From the NCBI GenBank assembly GCA_934668295.1, contig CAKUND010000091.1, forward strand, positions 1 through 8,178: 8,178 bases of DNA, given 5' to 3'. The stretch is from an uncultured Oscillospiraceae bacterium. Lineage in GTDB: Bacteria > Bacillota > Clostridia > Oscillospirales > Oscillospiraceae. Below, in pieces: positions 1 through 6,422 of this stretch (its first letter is position 1; every line of letters begins with the position of its first letter). Under the pieces are notes generated by a model. It did not search any database, was not told where the DNA came from, and was given only the letters and a program-made list of their open reading frames with translations. A program made the translations under genes and the position numbers.

Positions 1-1232
1 ATGCCGCAGGAGAACATGAGGCCGAACATCTGTCCGCTCGTGCCCTTGGGCCGGGACTTTTTCGTGATGATGATCGAAGCGAGGATCATCAGAAGCCCGT
101 AGCCCATGTCTGCCATCATGATGCCGTAGAACAGAATGAAAAACGGCGCCATGAGCGGGTTCGGATCCACGCCGTCGTAGGCGGGGAGGGAATACATCTC
201 TGTGACCATGTTTAACGGCCACGTCAGCTTGTTGTTTTTGAGCTTGACCGGCACGTCCGGGTATTCCTCCGGCGACGGGTCCTCCAGCTCCCATGCGCAG
301 CAGAAGTTCTCCAGCAGCGCCTCGAGCTTCGGCACGTCCTCGCACGGCACCCAGCCGTCCAGGCAGAACGTCCGCTCCGAGTGTGCCAGCCGGTCGGCGG
401 CCTGCGCCTTTGCGATCTCCTGCGTGCAGCGGTCGGCTGCCAGCCGGATGGCGGGCGCCTGCCCCGCAAGCGCTGTGAGCTTGTCCGCCAGGCGCTTGTC
501 CTCCTGCTCGCAGACGGCGAGCTTTTCGTCTGTCAGGCGGATGTTTTCCTCCGCCGTGCCTGCCGCGCCGTCGAACCCGGTCTGCGTGAAGCCGTATTCG
601 CGCAGCGCGGACGCTGCGGCGTTATACGCACCCTTGTAGACGATCACGAGCAGATACAGACTCTGCTGGTCGGCGCTGATGCGTTCGACCTGTGCCTCGC
701 CTGCGGCTTCGTAGACAGCCTCGCGCAGCGCGTCAAACGCTGTCTGCGCCGGAACGGTGCCGAGCAGCACGCGAGCGTGCTGTGTTCCGGTCGACTCCAG
801 CGGCAGATCCAGCGTCCGCCACGGCATAAAGCTCTCGCGCAGCGCCGTGAGCCGGCTCTTTTCCGCCTGATTGCGGCTGCGCGCGTCCTGCGTGCCCAGC
901 GCGTCCTGCGCCGTCTGCACGGCTGCAGCATACGCATCGTCGTCAAACAGCTCGCCGAGCGTCTTTTCCGGCCGGGCGGAGAACATGCCGCCCTTTTTCG
1001 CTTCATAATGCTTGAGTATTTCCAGCGCGGAGGCGAGCGCGGCGGCTGTCCGGTTCAGCGCGTCTGCGCTGCCGCCGTCCGCCGTGCGGAACAGCTGCGT
1101 CTGCTGCGCCTCAGTCAGCGCCTCGGGCGAACCGATCTCGACGCTTCCGAGCAGCTGCAGCTCCCGTATGAGCTGCGTCTGTTCCTCCGCGATGCCGCAC
1201 AGCCGCAGTTTTTTCATTTTTAAGATTGCCAT
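1..1232 (-). CDS. ntpI: V-type ATP synthase subunit I (stator/membrane subunit a), 3' end missing
   Basis: This is subunit I of a rotary V/A-type ATPase. It links the peripheral stalks to the membrane and forms the ion half-channels beside the K ring. About 410 codons are visible, uninterrupted, and the gene continues past base 1. Residues 1 to about 355 are the charged, Ala-rich cytoplasmic region; the start MAILKMKKLRLCGI is typical of the family. The first membrane segment follows at about 360-390 and carries the family hallmark PFFILFYGIMMADMGYG (363-379). Most of the membrane domain, including the ion-path arginine, lies outside the window. The start at 1232 is chosen over an in-frame ATG at 1217 because the MAIxKMKKL beginning is characteristic and because it overlaps the stop of the upstream subunit gene by 13 bases, which suggests translational coupling. 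The order ntpF then ntpI matches the Enterococcus hirae ntp operon (established knowledge). Whether H+ or Na+ is pumped cannot be told here. Confidence 0.95.
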   Translation of the reverse strand, partial: MAILKMKKLRLCGIAEEQTQLIRELQLLGSVEIGSPEALTEAQQTQLFRTADGGSADALNRTAAALASALEILKHYEAKKGGMFSARPEKTLGELFDDDAYAAAVQTAQDALGTQDARSRNQAEKSRLTALRESFMPWRTLDLPLESTGTQHARVLLGTVPAQTAFDALREAVYEAAGEAQVERISADQQSLYLLVIVYKGAYNAAASALREYGFTQTGFDGAAGTAEENIRLTDEKLAVCEQEDKRLADKLTALAGQAPAIRLAADRCTQEIAKAQAADRLAHSERTFCLDGWVPCEDVPKLEALLENFCCAWELEDPSPEEYPDVPVKLKNNKLTWPLNMVTEMYSLPAYDGVDPNPLMAPFFILFYGIMMADMGYGLLMILASIIITKKSRPKGTSGQMFGLMFSCG

Positions 1233-1546
1233 TCGCTGTCCCAGATCCTCTCTACGATCATTGCTGCCGCTGCGCCGGATCGGCTGGCTGCCGCCTGCTC
1301 CAGTGCCCGGCACTGCGCGGCTGTTTTGCTGTTCAAATCCGCTTCAAATGCCGCTGCCAGCTGCCCGGCCTGCCGCTTTGCCTCGCGCATGCGTTCCTGC
1401 GCGCCGGATATCACGGCGTTCAGACGGGCTGCGCCGTCCTTTTCGGCCTGTACGGCCATCTCAGCGGCCTCCGTGCGTGCCTGCTCGCAGATCGCGCGGG
1501 CCTGTTCCTCCGCTGCGGCGATCTGTGCGAGCTCCTGCATCGCCAT
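1220..1546 (-). CDS. ntpF: V-type ATPase peripheral-stalk subunit (NtpF/AhaH, subunit G-like)
   Basis: This encodes a 108-aa protein that is almost entirely Ala/Glu/Gln/Arg-rich with heptad-like spacing and no membrane segment, so a single long coiled coil is expected. It is inferred to be the G/H-type peripheral-stalk subunit that pairs with subunit E and docks on subunit I. The evidence is its length (family about 100-110 aa), the coiled-coil composition, the short hydrophobic C-terminal patch (about 97-102, MIVERI) and its position directly before ntpI as first gene of the operon. Sequence identity is low-information, so context carries much of the call. Start: ATGs lie at 1570, 1564, 1552, 1546 and 1540. 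The AGGAGG at 1560-1555 sits 8 bases before 1546 but only 2 before 1552, so 1546 is chosen. The stop lies inside the start of ntpI. Confidence 0.85.
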   Translation of the reverse strand: MAMQELAQIAAAEEQARAICEQARTEAAEMAVQAEKDGAARLNAVISGAQERMREAKRQAGQLAAAFEADLNSKTAAQCRALEQAAASRSGAAAAMIVERIWDSEWQS

Positions 1547-1572
1547 TTCCATCACCTCCTTCATGTACACCC

Positions 1573-1603
1573 TGCGGCGCTGCTTTCAAAAAACAGCGCC
1601 GCA
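1573..1603 (-). other. Perfect 10-bp hairpin in the V-ATPase leader
   Basis: Arms TGCGGCGCTG (1573-1582) and CAGCGCCGCA (1594-1603) are perfect complements with an 11-base A/T-rich loop. On the minus strand the hairpin ends 12 bases before the AGGAGG of ntpF. No run of T follows it in that direction, so it does not look like a terminator. A role in mRNA stability or in presenting the ribosome site is possible but inferred. No gene upstream on the plus strand would need a terminator here. Confidence 0.55.
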
Positions 1604-1647
1604 TCATATTTTTCAGAACAATACAGAAAATGCTCTATATATTATGT

Positions 1648-1668
1648 ACAGAATGTACTTGATTCTGT
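1648..1668. promoter_or_regulatory. 21-bp dyad, candidate operator at the V-ATPase transcription start
   Basis: ACAGAAT (1648-1654), 7 bases, then ATTCTGT (1662-1668) is a perfect inverted repeat. A second, overlapping palindrome GTACA-GAA-TGTAC lies at 1646-1658. The dyad covers the predicted start site of the minus-strand promoter, or the spacer of the alternative promoter, which is where repressors commonly bind. The regulator is unknown. The same sequence could instead form a stem at the very 5' end of the transcript. Confidence 0.4.
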
Positions 1669-1670
1669 TA

Positions 1671-1699
1671 ATTCTAGCATAGCCGTTACGAAACTGCAA
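1671..1699 (-). promoter_or_regulatory. Predicted sigma-A promoter of the V-ATPase operon
   Basis: Read on the minus strand, a weak -35 TTGCAG (1699-1694) is followed after 17 bases by an extended -10, TGC-TAGAAT (TG at 1679-1678, hexamer 1676-1671). The hexamer matches TATAAT at 5 of 6 positions. Transcription would start near 1664, giving a leader of roughly 120 bases before ntpF. A poorer alternative is TTAACA (1671-1666), 17 bases, TACATA (1648-1643). Confidence 0.5.
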
Positions 1700-1757
1700 T
1701 AGATATCGATAAGAAAATGTCTAATTAGGCGTTTTCGCCAAAATTCGCGTGCAGCTC

Positions 1758-1786
1758 TGGATTTTTCAATAAAGGACAGATATAAT
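1758..1786 (+). promoter_or_regulatory. Predicted sigma-A promoter of the small-protein/LOG unit
   Basis: A perfect -10 TATAAT lies at 1781-1786. The -35 region, 17 bases upstream at 1758-1763 (TGGATT), is weak at 3 of 6 matches. Start is expected near 1793, leaving a leader of about 24 bases that contains the ribosome site GGAGGA (1805-1810). It diverges from the V-ATPase promoter. Confidence 0.6.
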
Positions 1787-1816
1787 AAAAAATTAAGTGC
1801 ACATGGAGGAACTGAT

Positions 1817-1981
1817 ATGGAACAGATTCTGAGCGGCTACTGCCGCACGATCGACGCTTCGCGGATTGTGCTCGTGGAGGACGGCGAAGCAGACTGCGAT
1901 TTTGAAGCCTGCGCCTATCGGGATGTCTGCCAGATCGGACAGCAGATCGCGCAGCTGCAAAAAACGGAGGAACGGGCATGA
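1817..1981 (+). CDS. Small four-cysteine protein of unknown function
   Basis: This 54-aa ORF begins with ATG 6 bases after GGAGGA (1805-1810), and its stop overlaps the start of the next gene as ATGA, so it is very probably translated and coupled to the LOG gene. It has no signal peptide or membrane segment. Four cysteines are spread as C9, C27, C32 and C38. The last three form C-x4-C-x5-C within CDFEACAYRDVC, followed by a short amphipathic, Gln-rich helix. A CxYxxxC ending resembles the last cysteines of Fe-S clusters in AddB/Cas4-type proteins, so a metal or Fe-S site is possible, but this is analogy only. I do not recognise the family. A role linked to the downstream nucleotide hydrolase is inferred from the overlap alone. 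Confidence 0.75.
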   Translation: MEQILSGYCRTIDASRIVLVEDGEADCDFEACAYRDVCQIGQQIAQLQKTEERA

Positions 1982-2553
1982 ACATTTGTCTCTACGGCGC
2001 GTCGAGCCCCGCGCTTGACCGCGCATATTTTGACGCGGCGGAGGAATTCGGACGCCTGCTGGCCAAAAACGGCCATACGCTCGTCTACGGAGGCGGCGCG
2101 CAGGGCGTCATGGGCGCGGCGGCCCGCGGCGCTGCGGACGCGGGCGGAAGCATTGTCGGCATCGCGCCGTCCTTTTTAAATGTGGACGGCATTCTCTTTG
2201 AACGCTGCACCGAATTCATCCTGACGGATACCATGGCCGCGCGCAAGGCCGCCATGATCGCCCGCGCGGACGCGTTCGTCATGGCCCCGGGCGGCTTTGG
2301 GACGCTGGAGGAGTTTTTCGAGGTGCTGACGCTCAAGCAGCTCGGCCGGCACAACCCGGCCATCGCCATTCTCAACACGAACGGCTTTTATGACAAGCTG
2401 CAGGAATTTGTCCTGTCCGCCGTGGAGCAGAGCTTCATCCGCTCCGCCTGCCTGAATATTTACGCGCTCTGCCCCACGCCCGCCGAAACGCTCTCCTATC
2501 TGGAGCATTACGATCCCGCCGCCCTCGACGTGCGGCATTTAAAGAACATCTGA
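1978..2553 (+). CDS. LOG/TIGR00730-family Rossmann-fold nucleoside-monophosphate phosphoribohydrolase
   Basis: This 191-aa cytoplasmic protein belongs to the LOG (lysine-decarboxylase-like) family. Characterised members hydrolyse the N-glycosidic bond of cytokinin riboside 5'-monophosphates, or of AMP and other NMPs, releasing base and ribose 5-phosphate. The full fold is visible: a Rossmann start (MNICLYGASS), the Gly-rich loop YGGGAQGVMGA (37-47), the catalytic-site MAARK (86-90) and the hallmark PGGFGTLEE (104-112). Length is normal for the family. GGAGG (1966-1970) sits 7 bases before the ATG, which overlaps the stop of the small Cys protein by 4 bases. A terminator follows within 20 bases, so this ends a two-gene unit. 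In bacteria the physiological substrate is often unclear; a nucleotide clean-up or salvage role is inferred, and lysine decarboxylation is not expected. Confidence 0.92.
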   Translation: MNICLYGASSPALDRAYFDAAEEFGRLLAKNGHTLVYGGGAQGVMGAAARGAADAGGSIVGIAPSFLNVDGILFERCTEFILTDTMAARKAAMIARADAFVMAPGGFGTLEEFFEVLTLKQLGRHNPAIAILNTNGFYDKLQEFVLSAVEQSFIRSACLNIYALCPTPAETLSYLEHYDPAALDVRHLKNI

Positions 2554-2569
2554 CCCGCTGCGGTGCAGC

Positions 2570-2601
2570 AAAAAAGGCTCCCCTTAGACGGGGAGCCTTT
2601 T
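2570..2601. terminator. Bidirectional intrinsic terminator
   Basis: GGCTCCCC (2576-2583) and GGGGAGCC (2590-2597) form a perfect 8-bp stem with a 6-base loop. It is flanked by A6 (2570-2575) and T4 (2598-2601), so U-rich tracts follow in both directions. It lies between convergent genes and can end both the LOG unit (plus) and the methyltransferase operon (minus). Confidence 0.9.
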
Positions 2602-2611
2602 CTGTTTCAAA

Positions 2612-3790
2612 TCACAGGATCTGCAGAATATCGCCTTTGAGATAGAGCGCCTGCTCGGAGGAAAGGCTTGCGGGGTGGTCGCGGGACTGGAGGAGCGTTT
2701 CAAGCAGCCTTGCGTCGCGGCCCGCATCCTGCGCGGCCTCGCGGAGCATATTCAAAAACAGCTCCGGCGTCATAAACTGGCTGCACGAGCACGAGACGAG
2801 ATACCCGCCGGGCTTTACCAGCTTCATGCACTGCAGATTGAGCTCCTTATACCCCCGGTATGCGTTTTCCAGCGCCTTGCGGCTCTTGGCGAACGCGGGC
2901 GGGTCGCAGACGACAAGACCGTACTGCCGGCCCTCGCGCACGTACTGCCGCGCGAGGTCAAAGACGTTGGCACAGGTGGTCGTGACGGTATCCTGCACGC
3001 CGTTGAGCGCCGCGTTGCGCCGCACGAGCGACAGCGCGTCCTCGGACACGTCGACCGCCTCGACTGTTTTCGCACCGTAGAGCGCAGCGTGGATGGAAAA
3101 GCCGCCCGTGCAGCAGCACAGATCGAGCACGTCCTGTCCGGGTGCGTAGGGCTTTAACCGGCCCCGGTTTTCCTGTTGGTCGAGAAAGTGTCCGGTCTTC
3201 TGGCCGTTTGCGATGGAGACAAGCATGCGCGCGTCGTGCTCCCGGATCACCAGCTCCTCCGGAACCTCGCCGTAAACGCAGGTCTTGATCAGCGGCAGAC
3301 CCTCCTTTTCGCGCACGGGCAGATCGTCGCGCTCATAAATGCCGCGCGGGGCGAACAGCTCCGTCAGGATAGAGATCAGTTCCGGCTTCCACTGCTCCAG
3401 CCCCAGACAGGCGATCTGGAAGGACAGGCAGTCCGCGAATTTATCGACCGTCAGCCCCGGCAGCCCGTCAGACTCGCCGAAAACGACGCGGCAGGAATCG
3501 GAAAAGCCCAGCGCCTGCCGCATGCGCCATGCCGCCTCGATGCGGCGGGCGAAAAACGCGCGGTCGATGGGCTCAGCTTCGTCCCGCGTCAGAACGCGGA
3601 CGGTCAGCCGGGATCTCGAATTGAAAAACCCGCGCGCGGCAAAGCGCTGCCGGCTGTCGAGCACGTCGACGACGCAGCCGTCCGTGCACACATCGTCCGC
3701 CCAGTCAAGCTCGTTGTCATAGATCAGTCTCTGCCCCTTCAGAACGCCGGCCTCCTCGCCGCGCCGCAGGCAGACCTTCGGATATTCCAT
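2612..3790 (-). CDS. rlmI: RlmI-like class I SAM-dependent 23S rRNA (cytosine-C5) methyltransferase
   Basis: This 392-aa protein has the length and architecture of RlmI, which methylates C5 of a 23S rRNA cytosine (C1962 in E. coli). An N-terminal PUA-like RNA-binding region spans about 1-75. A linker domain carries SDGLPGLTVDKF (107-118), and a C-terminal Rossmann methyltransferase domain begins near 185. Visible motifs are GQKTGHFLDQQENR (196-209), the SAM motif DLCCCTGGFS (223-232), the acidic SAM-ribose region VDVS (246-249), CDPPAFAKS (295-303) and SCSC (333-336), whose cysteines include the expected catalytic one. The ATG lies 8 bases after GGAGG (3803-3799), and that ribosome site is inside the end of the upstream gene, whose stop is only 3 bases away. 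The family assignment is firm; the exact target nucleotide is inferred from homology. It is the last gene of a three-gene operon. Confidence 0.92.
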   Translation of the reverse strand: MEYPKVCLRRGEEAGVLKGQRLIYDNELDWADDVCTDGCVVDVLDSRQRFAARGFFNSRSRLTVRVLTRDEAEPIDRAFFARRIEAAWRMRQALGFSDSCRVVFGESDGLPGLTVDKFADCLSFQIACLGLEQWKPELISILTELFAPRGIYERDDLPVREKEGLPLIKTCVYGEVPEELVIREHDARMLVSIANGQKTGHFLDQQENRGRLKPYAPGQDVLDLCCCTGGFSIHAALYGAKTVEAVDVSEDALSLVRRNAALNGVQDTVTTTCANVFDLARQYVREGRQYGLVVCDPPAFAKSRKALENAYRGYKELNLQCMKLVKPGGYLVSCSCSQFMTPELFLNMLREAAQDAGRDARLLETLLQSRDHPASLSSEQALYLKGDILQIL

Positions 3791-3793
3791 ATA

Positions 3794-4384
3794 CTATACC
3801 TCCAGCGTATAGCGCTCGCAGGCGTTGATGATCGTCGTGTCCCCGTACCGGTGTACACGGACGATGTCGCGGCCGTATTCCGTATGAACGTGGCCGTGGA
3901 TGAGATAGCGGGGCTTGTAGCGGTCGAGCAGCGGCAAAAACGCCTCAAAGCCCATGTGCGCGTAATCATCCGCGTCGCCGAGCCCCCGCGCCGGGGCGTG
4001 CGCCACTACGATGTCCACGCCGCCCGCCCGGCGGATCTTCCAGCCGAGCTTCCAGATGCGGTTTTTCATCTCGCGCTCGGAATACTGGTCCTTGCCGCCA
4101 GAATACAGGCGGCTTCCGCCCAGTCCCGCGATGCGCAGGCCCTGGTACACGATCAGCTTGTCTTCGATGCAGTCGCAGCCCTCGGGCGGGCGTCTGTCAT
4201 AATTGCTGTCGTGGTTGCCGCGCACATAGTAAAGCGGCGCGCGGCCAAGCGTCGCCAGAAACGACAGATACTCCGCCTTCAGATCGCCGCAGGAGAGCAT
4301 CAGATCATATCCGTCCAGCCGTCCCGGCTGGTAATAGTCCCAGAGATAGGGACTTTCCTTATCGGCAAGCAGCAGAAGCTTCAA
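3794..4384 (-). CDS. Small calcineurin-like metallophosphoesterase, TTG start
   Basis: This 196-aa cytoplasmic protein has the calcineurin-like metallophosphoesterase fold, a dinuclear metal enzyme cleaving phosphomono- or diesters. Motifs in order are D8-K-E10 at the N-terminus, CGD (32-34), GNHD (56-59), VVAHAP with H129, and the C-terminal HGHVH (163-167). The usual first motif is DxH; here the histidine is replaced by glutamate. Because the other metal ligands are intact, an active enzyme is still likely. The start is a TTG at 4384, since the conserved first strand (KLLLLAD) begins right there and no ATG lies nearby. The TTG overlaps the previous gene's TGA as TTGA, with a GGGGG-type ribosome site 8 bases upstream. 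The substrate cannot be named: YfcE-like, nucleotide or lipid-related substrates are all possible. Confidence 0.9.
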   Translation of the reverse strand: MKLLLLADKESPYLWDYYQPGRLDGYDLMLSCGDLKAEYLSFLATLGRAPLYYVRGNHDSNYDRRPPEGCDCIEDKLIVYQGLRIAGLGGSRLYSGGKDQYSEREMKNRIWKLGWKIRRAGGVDIVVAHAPARGLGDADDYAHMGFEAFLPLLDRYKPRYLIHGHVHTEYGRDIVRVHRYGDTTIINACERYTLEV

Positions 4385-6330
4385 AGCAGCGGCCCCCTTT
4401 TCTCCGGCTGGAGCGAATCGCGGTACAGCCCCAGCAGCCGCACCATCGGCTTTGCCATGGGCAGCAGTTCCTCATACTGCGGGATGCTGCCGCGCACATT
4501 GCCGCACAGCCAGTCCATGTGTAAAATTTCCTCCGGGGCGAGCCAGCGTTCGCCGTCGTTCTGCACCGCGCCCGTCTGATCAAGGATGCGCCGGTGGAAG
4601 GGCGCGAGCTCGCCGTGGGTCAGCGCGGCGCGCAGCAGGCGCACCAGTTCGCGCGGGCCGTCCGGCAGCGATTCCATGAGCTGCACGTCCACCGCGCCGC
4701 TTGCAAAGCCCCACCAGTAATTGACGGCGGCCACCGCGCTCAGCTCGTCCCAGCCGCCGCGCAGGATGCTGCGCGCCAGCCGGATATAGACCTCGCCCCA
4801 GTTCCACACCGGCAGCGCCGCGCAGACGGGGCTGTCCTCCTGCACCAGACACAGCCCGCGCCAGTCCGGGCTGTCTCCCGCGCCCGGCAGATCGCGCGCG
4901 CAGATCACGCGCAGGCCCTCTGCCGCAAGACGTGCGGCGGGCGCAGGCTCACAGCACGACCAGCGCAGCTCGATCCCGGCGCGCGGATTCGTCAGCTGCG
5001 CGCCGAGGGCAAAGGCGTTGATGGCCGCAGGCGTGCCGAAAATCGGCCCGTCGGCGACATAGCCGATGCGGTTGTCGTCTGCCAGCGCACCCGCGATCGC
5101 GCCAAGCAGGAATTTGGCCTCATAAATGCGGCCGTAATACGTCCGCACGCCCGGATACGGCATATCGACCGAGCAGTTGAGGAAGCGGATACCCGGGTAT
5201 TTGGGCGCAAGCTTGCGGCAGGCGAAGATGAGCGGTACGGTCGTCGTGAAGATGACCTGCGCGCCGTCTGCTGCGGCCTGCTCCAGCGCGTTTTCGGCGC
5301 AGGGATAGTCTTCGGCAAGATAGGTCCTGACCGAAACAGCGTCGCCGAGCGCCTGCTCGAGCTGCTGCCGGCCCTTGTCATGCTCGCGGATCCACGGGCT
5401 TTTCTCCGGCGCGCATTCATGCACGAACGCTGCGCGGAGCGTCCCGCCGGGGATCATCCGTCCAGCAAGCAGACCGAGGAGCCCCGAGCCGGATGCCTCC
5501 GGCTCTGCGTCGGTCTGCATGTCGATCTTGCCGCCGCGCGCATAGGCGGTCAGCTCTGTCCAGACCGCGCGGATGGATTTTTCCAGCTCCGCGGGCCCCA
5601 GCACGCGCAGATCGCCCAGCGTGTACGTATGCAGCCATACCAGAAGCGCCTCGGCCGTCGTGACGGGCGGCTCCTGGCTGAGCTTGTAATAAGCCGTGCG
5701 GAAGGTATAGAACGCGGTCAGAAACGCGCGCTTTTCCCGGTCTGACCAGACATGATCGGCGTCAAAGCCGAGCGCGGCCTGCAGCTTGGGATAGTCGCCG
5801 ACGCGGTTGAAATGCACCTGATACAGACCGCACAGCCCGTAAAAGTGCAGAAATTCATAATAGACCCGCACGGCCGGATCGTCGGAATAGACCGGCAGGA
5901 CGCGCGTGACATACGCGCGGATGGTCGGCGCGTCGAAGCTCTTGAGGACGCTGACGCGCTTGTTGCCCTCCTGCACGTAAAAGCAGCCCATATATTCAAA
6001 GCACCGGATGGGGTCAGTGATGCCGGTGTCGCCCAGGTGCGCCTCGCAGAGCGCGACCCACTTGCTTGCAAACTCCGTCCCAAGATCCAGAAGCGGCATG
6101 AAATTCGCGGCAAACGCCGCCTGCCGCCCCGCGGTGTTCGTTCCGATGATCTGTGCGATCGGAATGTCCAGCACACCGAGATCGACGCGTCCTGCGACGG
6201 CGCAGCCGCGCAGCCGTTCCTCGAGCACCTGCGGATACGGATAGCGTCCGTGATGCACGCAGTCGCGATAGCATTTCTGACCGGCCTTCAGCGCCTGCCG
6301 GAACTGCTGCAGCGCCTCCTGTCTGCTCAT
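4381..6330 (-). CDS. Soluble BMP-domain (PnrA-like) protein with ParB-like N-terminal region
   Basis: This 649-aa protein is probably cytoplasmic, since it has neither signal peptide nor lipobox. Residues about 48-146 look like a ParB/sulfiredoxin-fold region: IPIAQI, an R69-containing stretch, DPIRCFEYMGCFYV, then EGNKRVSVLK (121-130) in the position of the ParB GxxR motif. A helical linker (about 150-265) and a low-complexity joint (272-290) follow. Residues about 297-555 match a BMP/PnrA-type periplasmic-binding domain: LRAAFVHE, a GRQQLEQALG helix, ADGAQVIFTTT (354-364), YYGRIYEAKFLLGAIAG (398-414), NRIGYVADG (420-428) and INAFALGA (437-444). BMP domains normally bind nucleosides outside the cell; here an intracellular sensor or scaffold role is inferred. 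The ATG at 6330 lies 8 bases after AGGAGG (6344-6339); a GTG at 6339 overlaps that site and is rejected. It is the first gene of the operon. Confidence 0.85.
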   Translation of the reverse strand: MSRQEALQQFRQALKAGQKCYRDCVHHGRYPYPQVLEERLRGCAVAGRVDLGVLDIPIAQIIGTNTAGRQAAFAANFMPLLDLGTEFASKWVALCEAHLGDTGITDPIRCFEYMGCFYVQEGNKRVSVLKSFDAPTIRAYVTRVLPVYSDDPAVRVYYEFLHFYGLCGLYQVHFNRVGDYPKLQAALGFDADHVWSDREKRAFLTAFYTFRTAYYKLSQEPPVTTAEALLVWLHTYTLGDLRVLGPAELEKSIRAVWTELTAYARGGKIDMQTDAEPEASGSGLLGLLAGRMIPGGTLRAAFVHECAPEKSPWIREHDKGRQQLEQALGDAVSVRTYLAEDYPCAENALEQAAADGAQVIFTTTVPLIFACRKLAPKYPGIRFLNCSVDMPYPGVRTYYGRIYEAKFLLGAIAGALADDNRIGYVADGPIFGTPAAINAFALGAQLTNPRAGIELRWSCCEPAPAARLAAEGLRVICARDLPGAGDSPDWRGLCLVQEDSPVCAALPVWNWGEVYIRLARSILRGGWDELSAVAAVNYWWGFASGAVDVQLMESLPDGPRELVRLLRAALTHGELAPFHRRILDQTGAVQNDGERWLAPEEILHMDWLCGNVRGSIPQYEELLPMAKPMVRLLGLYRDSLQPEKRGPLL

Positions 6331-6359
6331 ATCAGGCACCTCCTTTGTTTTCCGTCCCC

Positions 6360-6388
6360 ATTTTCCTACGGCGCACGAAAAAAGTCAA
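6360..6388 (-). promoter_or_regulatory. Predicted promoter of the BMP/phosphoesterase/methyltransferase operon
   Basis: On the minus strand TTGACT (6388-6383) is followed after 17 bases by GAAAAT (6365-6360), which matches TATAAT at 4 of 6 positions. Transcription would start about 25 bases before the ATG at 6330, with the AGGAGG in between. All three downstream genes overlap or are nearly contiguous, so this probably drives the whole operon. Confidence 0.45.
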
Positions 6389-6422
6389 TCAGATTTTCCG
6401 CCGCCCCGCAAAAACACCCATG

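Noticed and set aside
381..1223. 280-aa plus-strand ORF
   Set aside because: It is antisense to V-ATPase subunit I, which carries the family hallmark segment in the other strand.
1728..1739. Tiny hairpin GGCG-TTTT-CGCC
   Set aside because: Only 4 bp perfect, likely chance. It lies upstream of the plus-strand promoter with no matching second feature.
3176..4579. 467-aa plus-strand ORF
   Set aside because: It is antisense to three well-supported minus-strand genes (methyltransferase, phosphoesterase, BMP protein), each with clear family motifs. Its translation is Arg/Ala/Gln-rich with no domain, a typical GC-bias shadow.
4594..5745. 383-aa plus-strand ORF
   Set aside because: It lies entirely opposite the BMP-domain gene and has shadow-like composition and no motif.
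6337..6339. GTG start for the BMP-domain protein
   Set aside because: It overlaps the AGGAGG at 6344-6339, leaving no spacer. The ATG at 6330 has ideal 8-base spacing.
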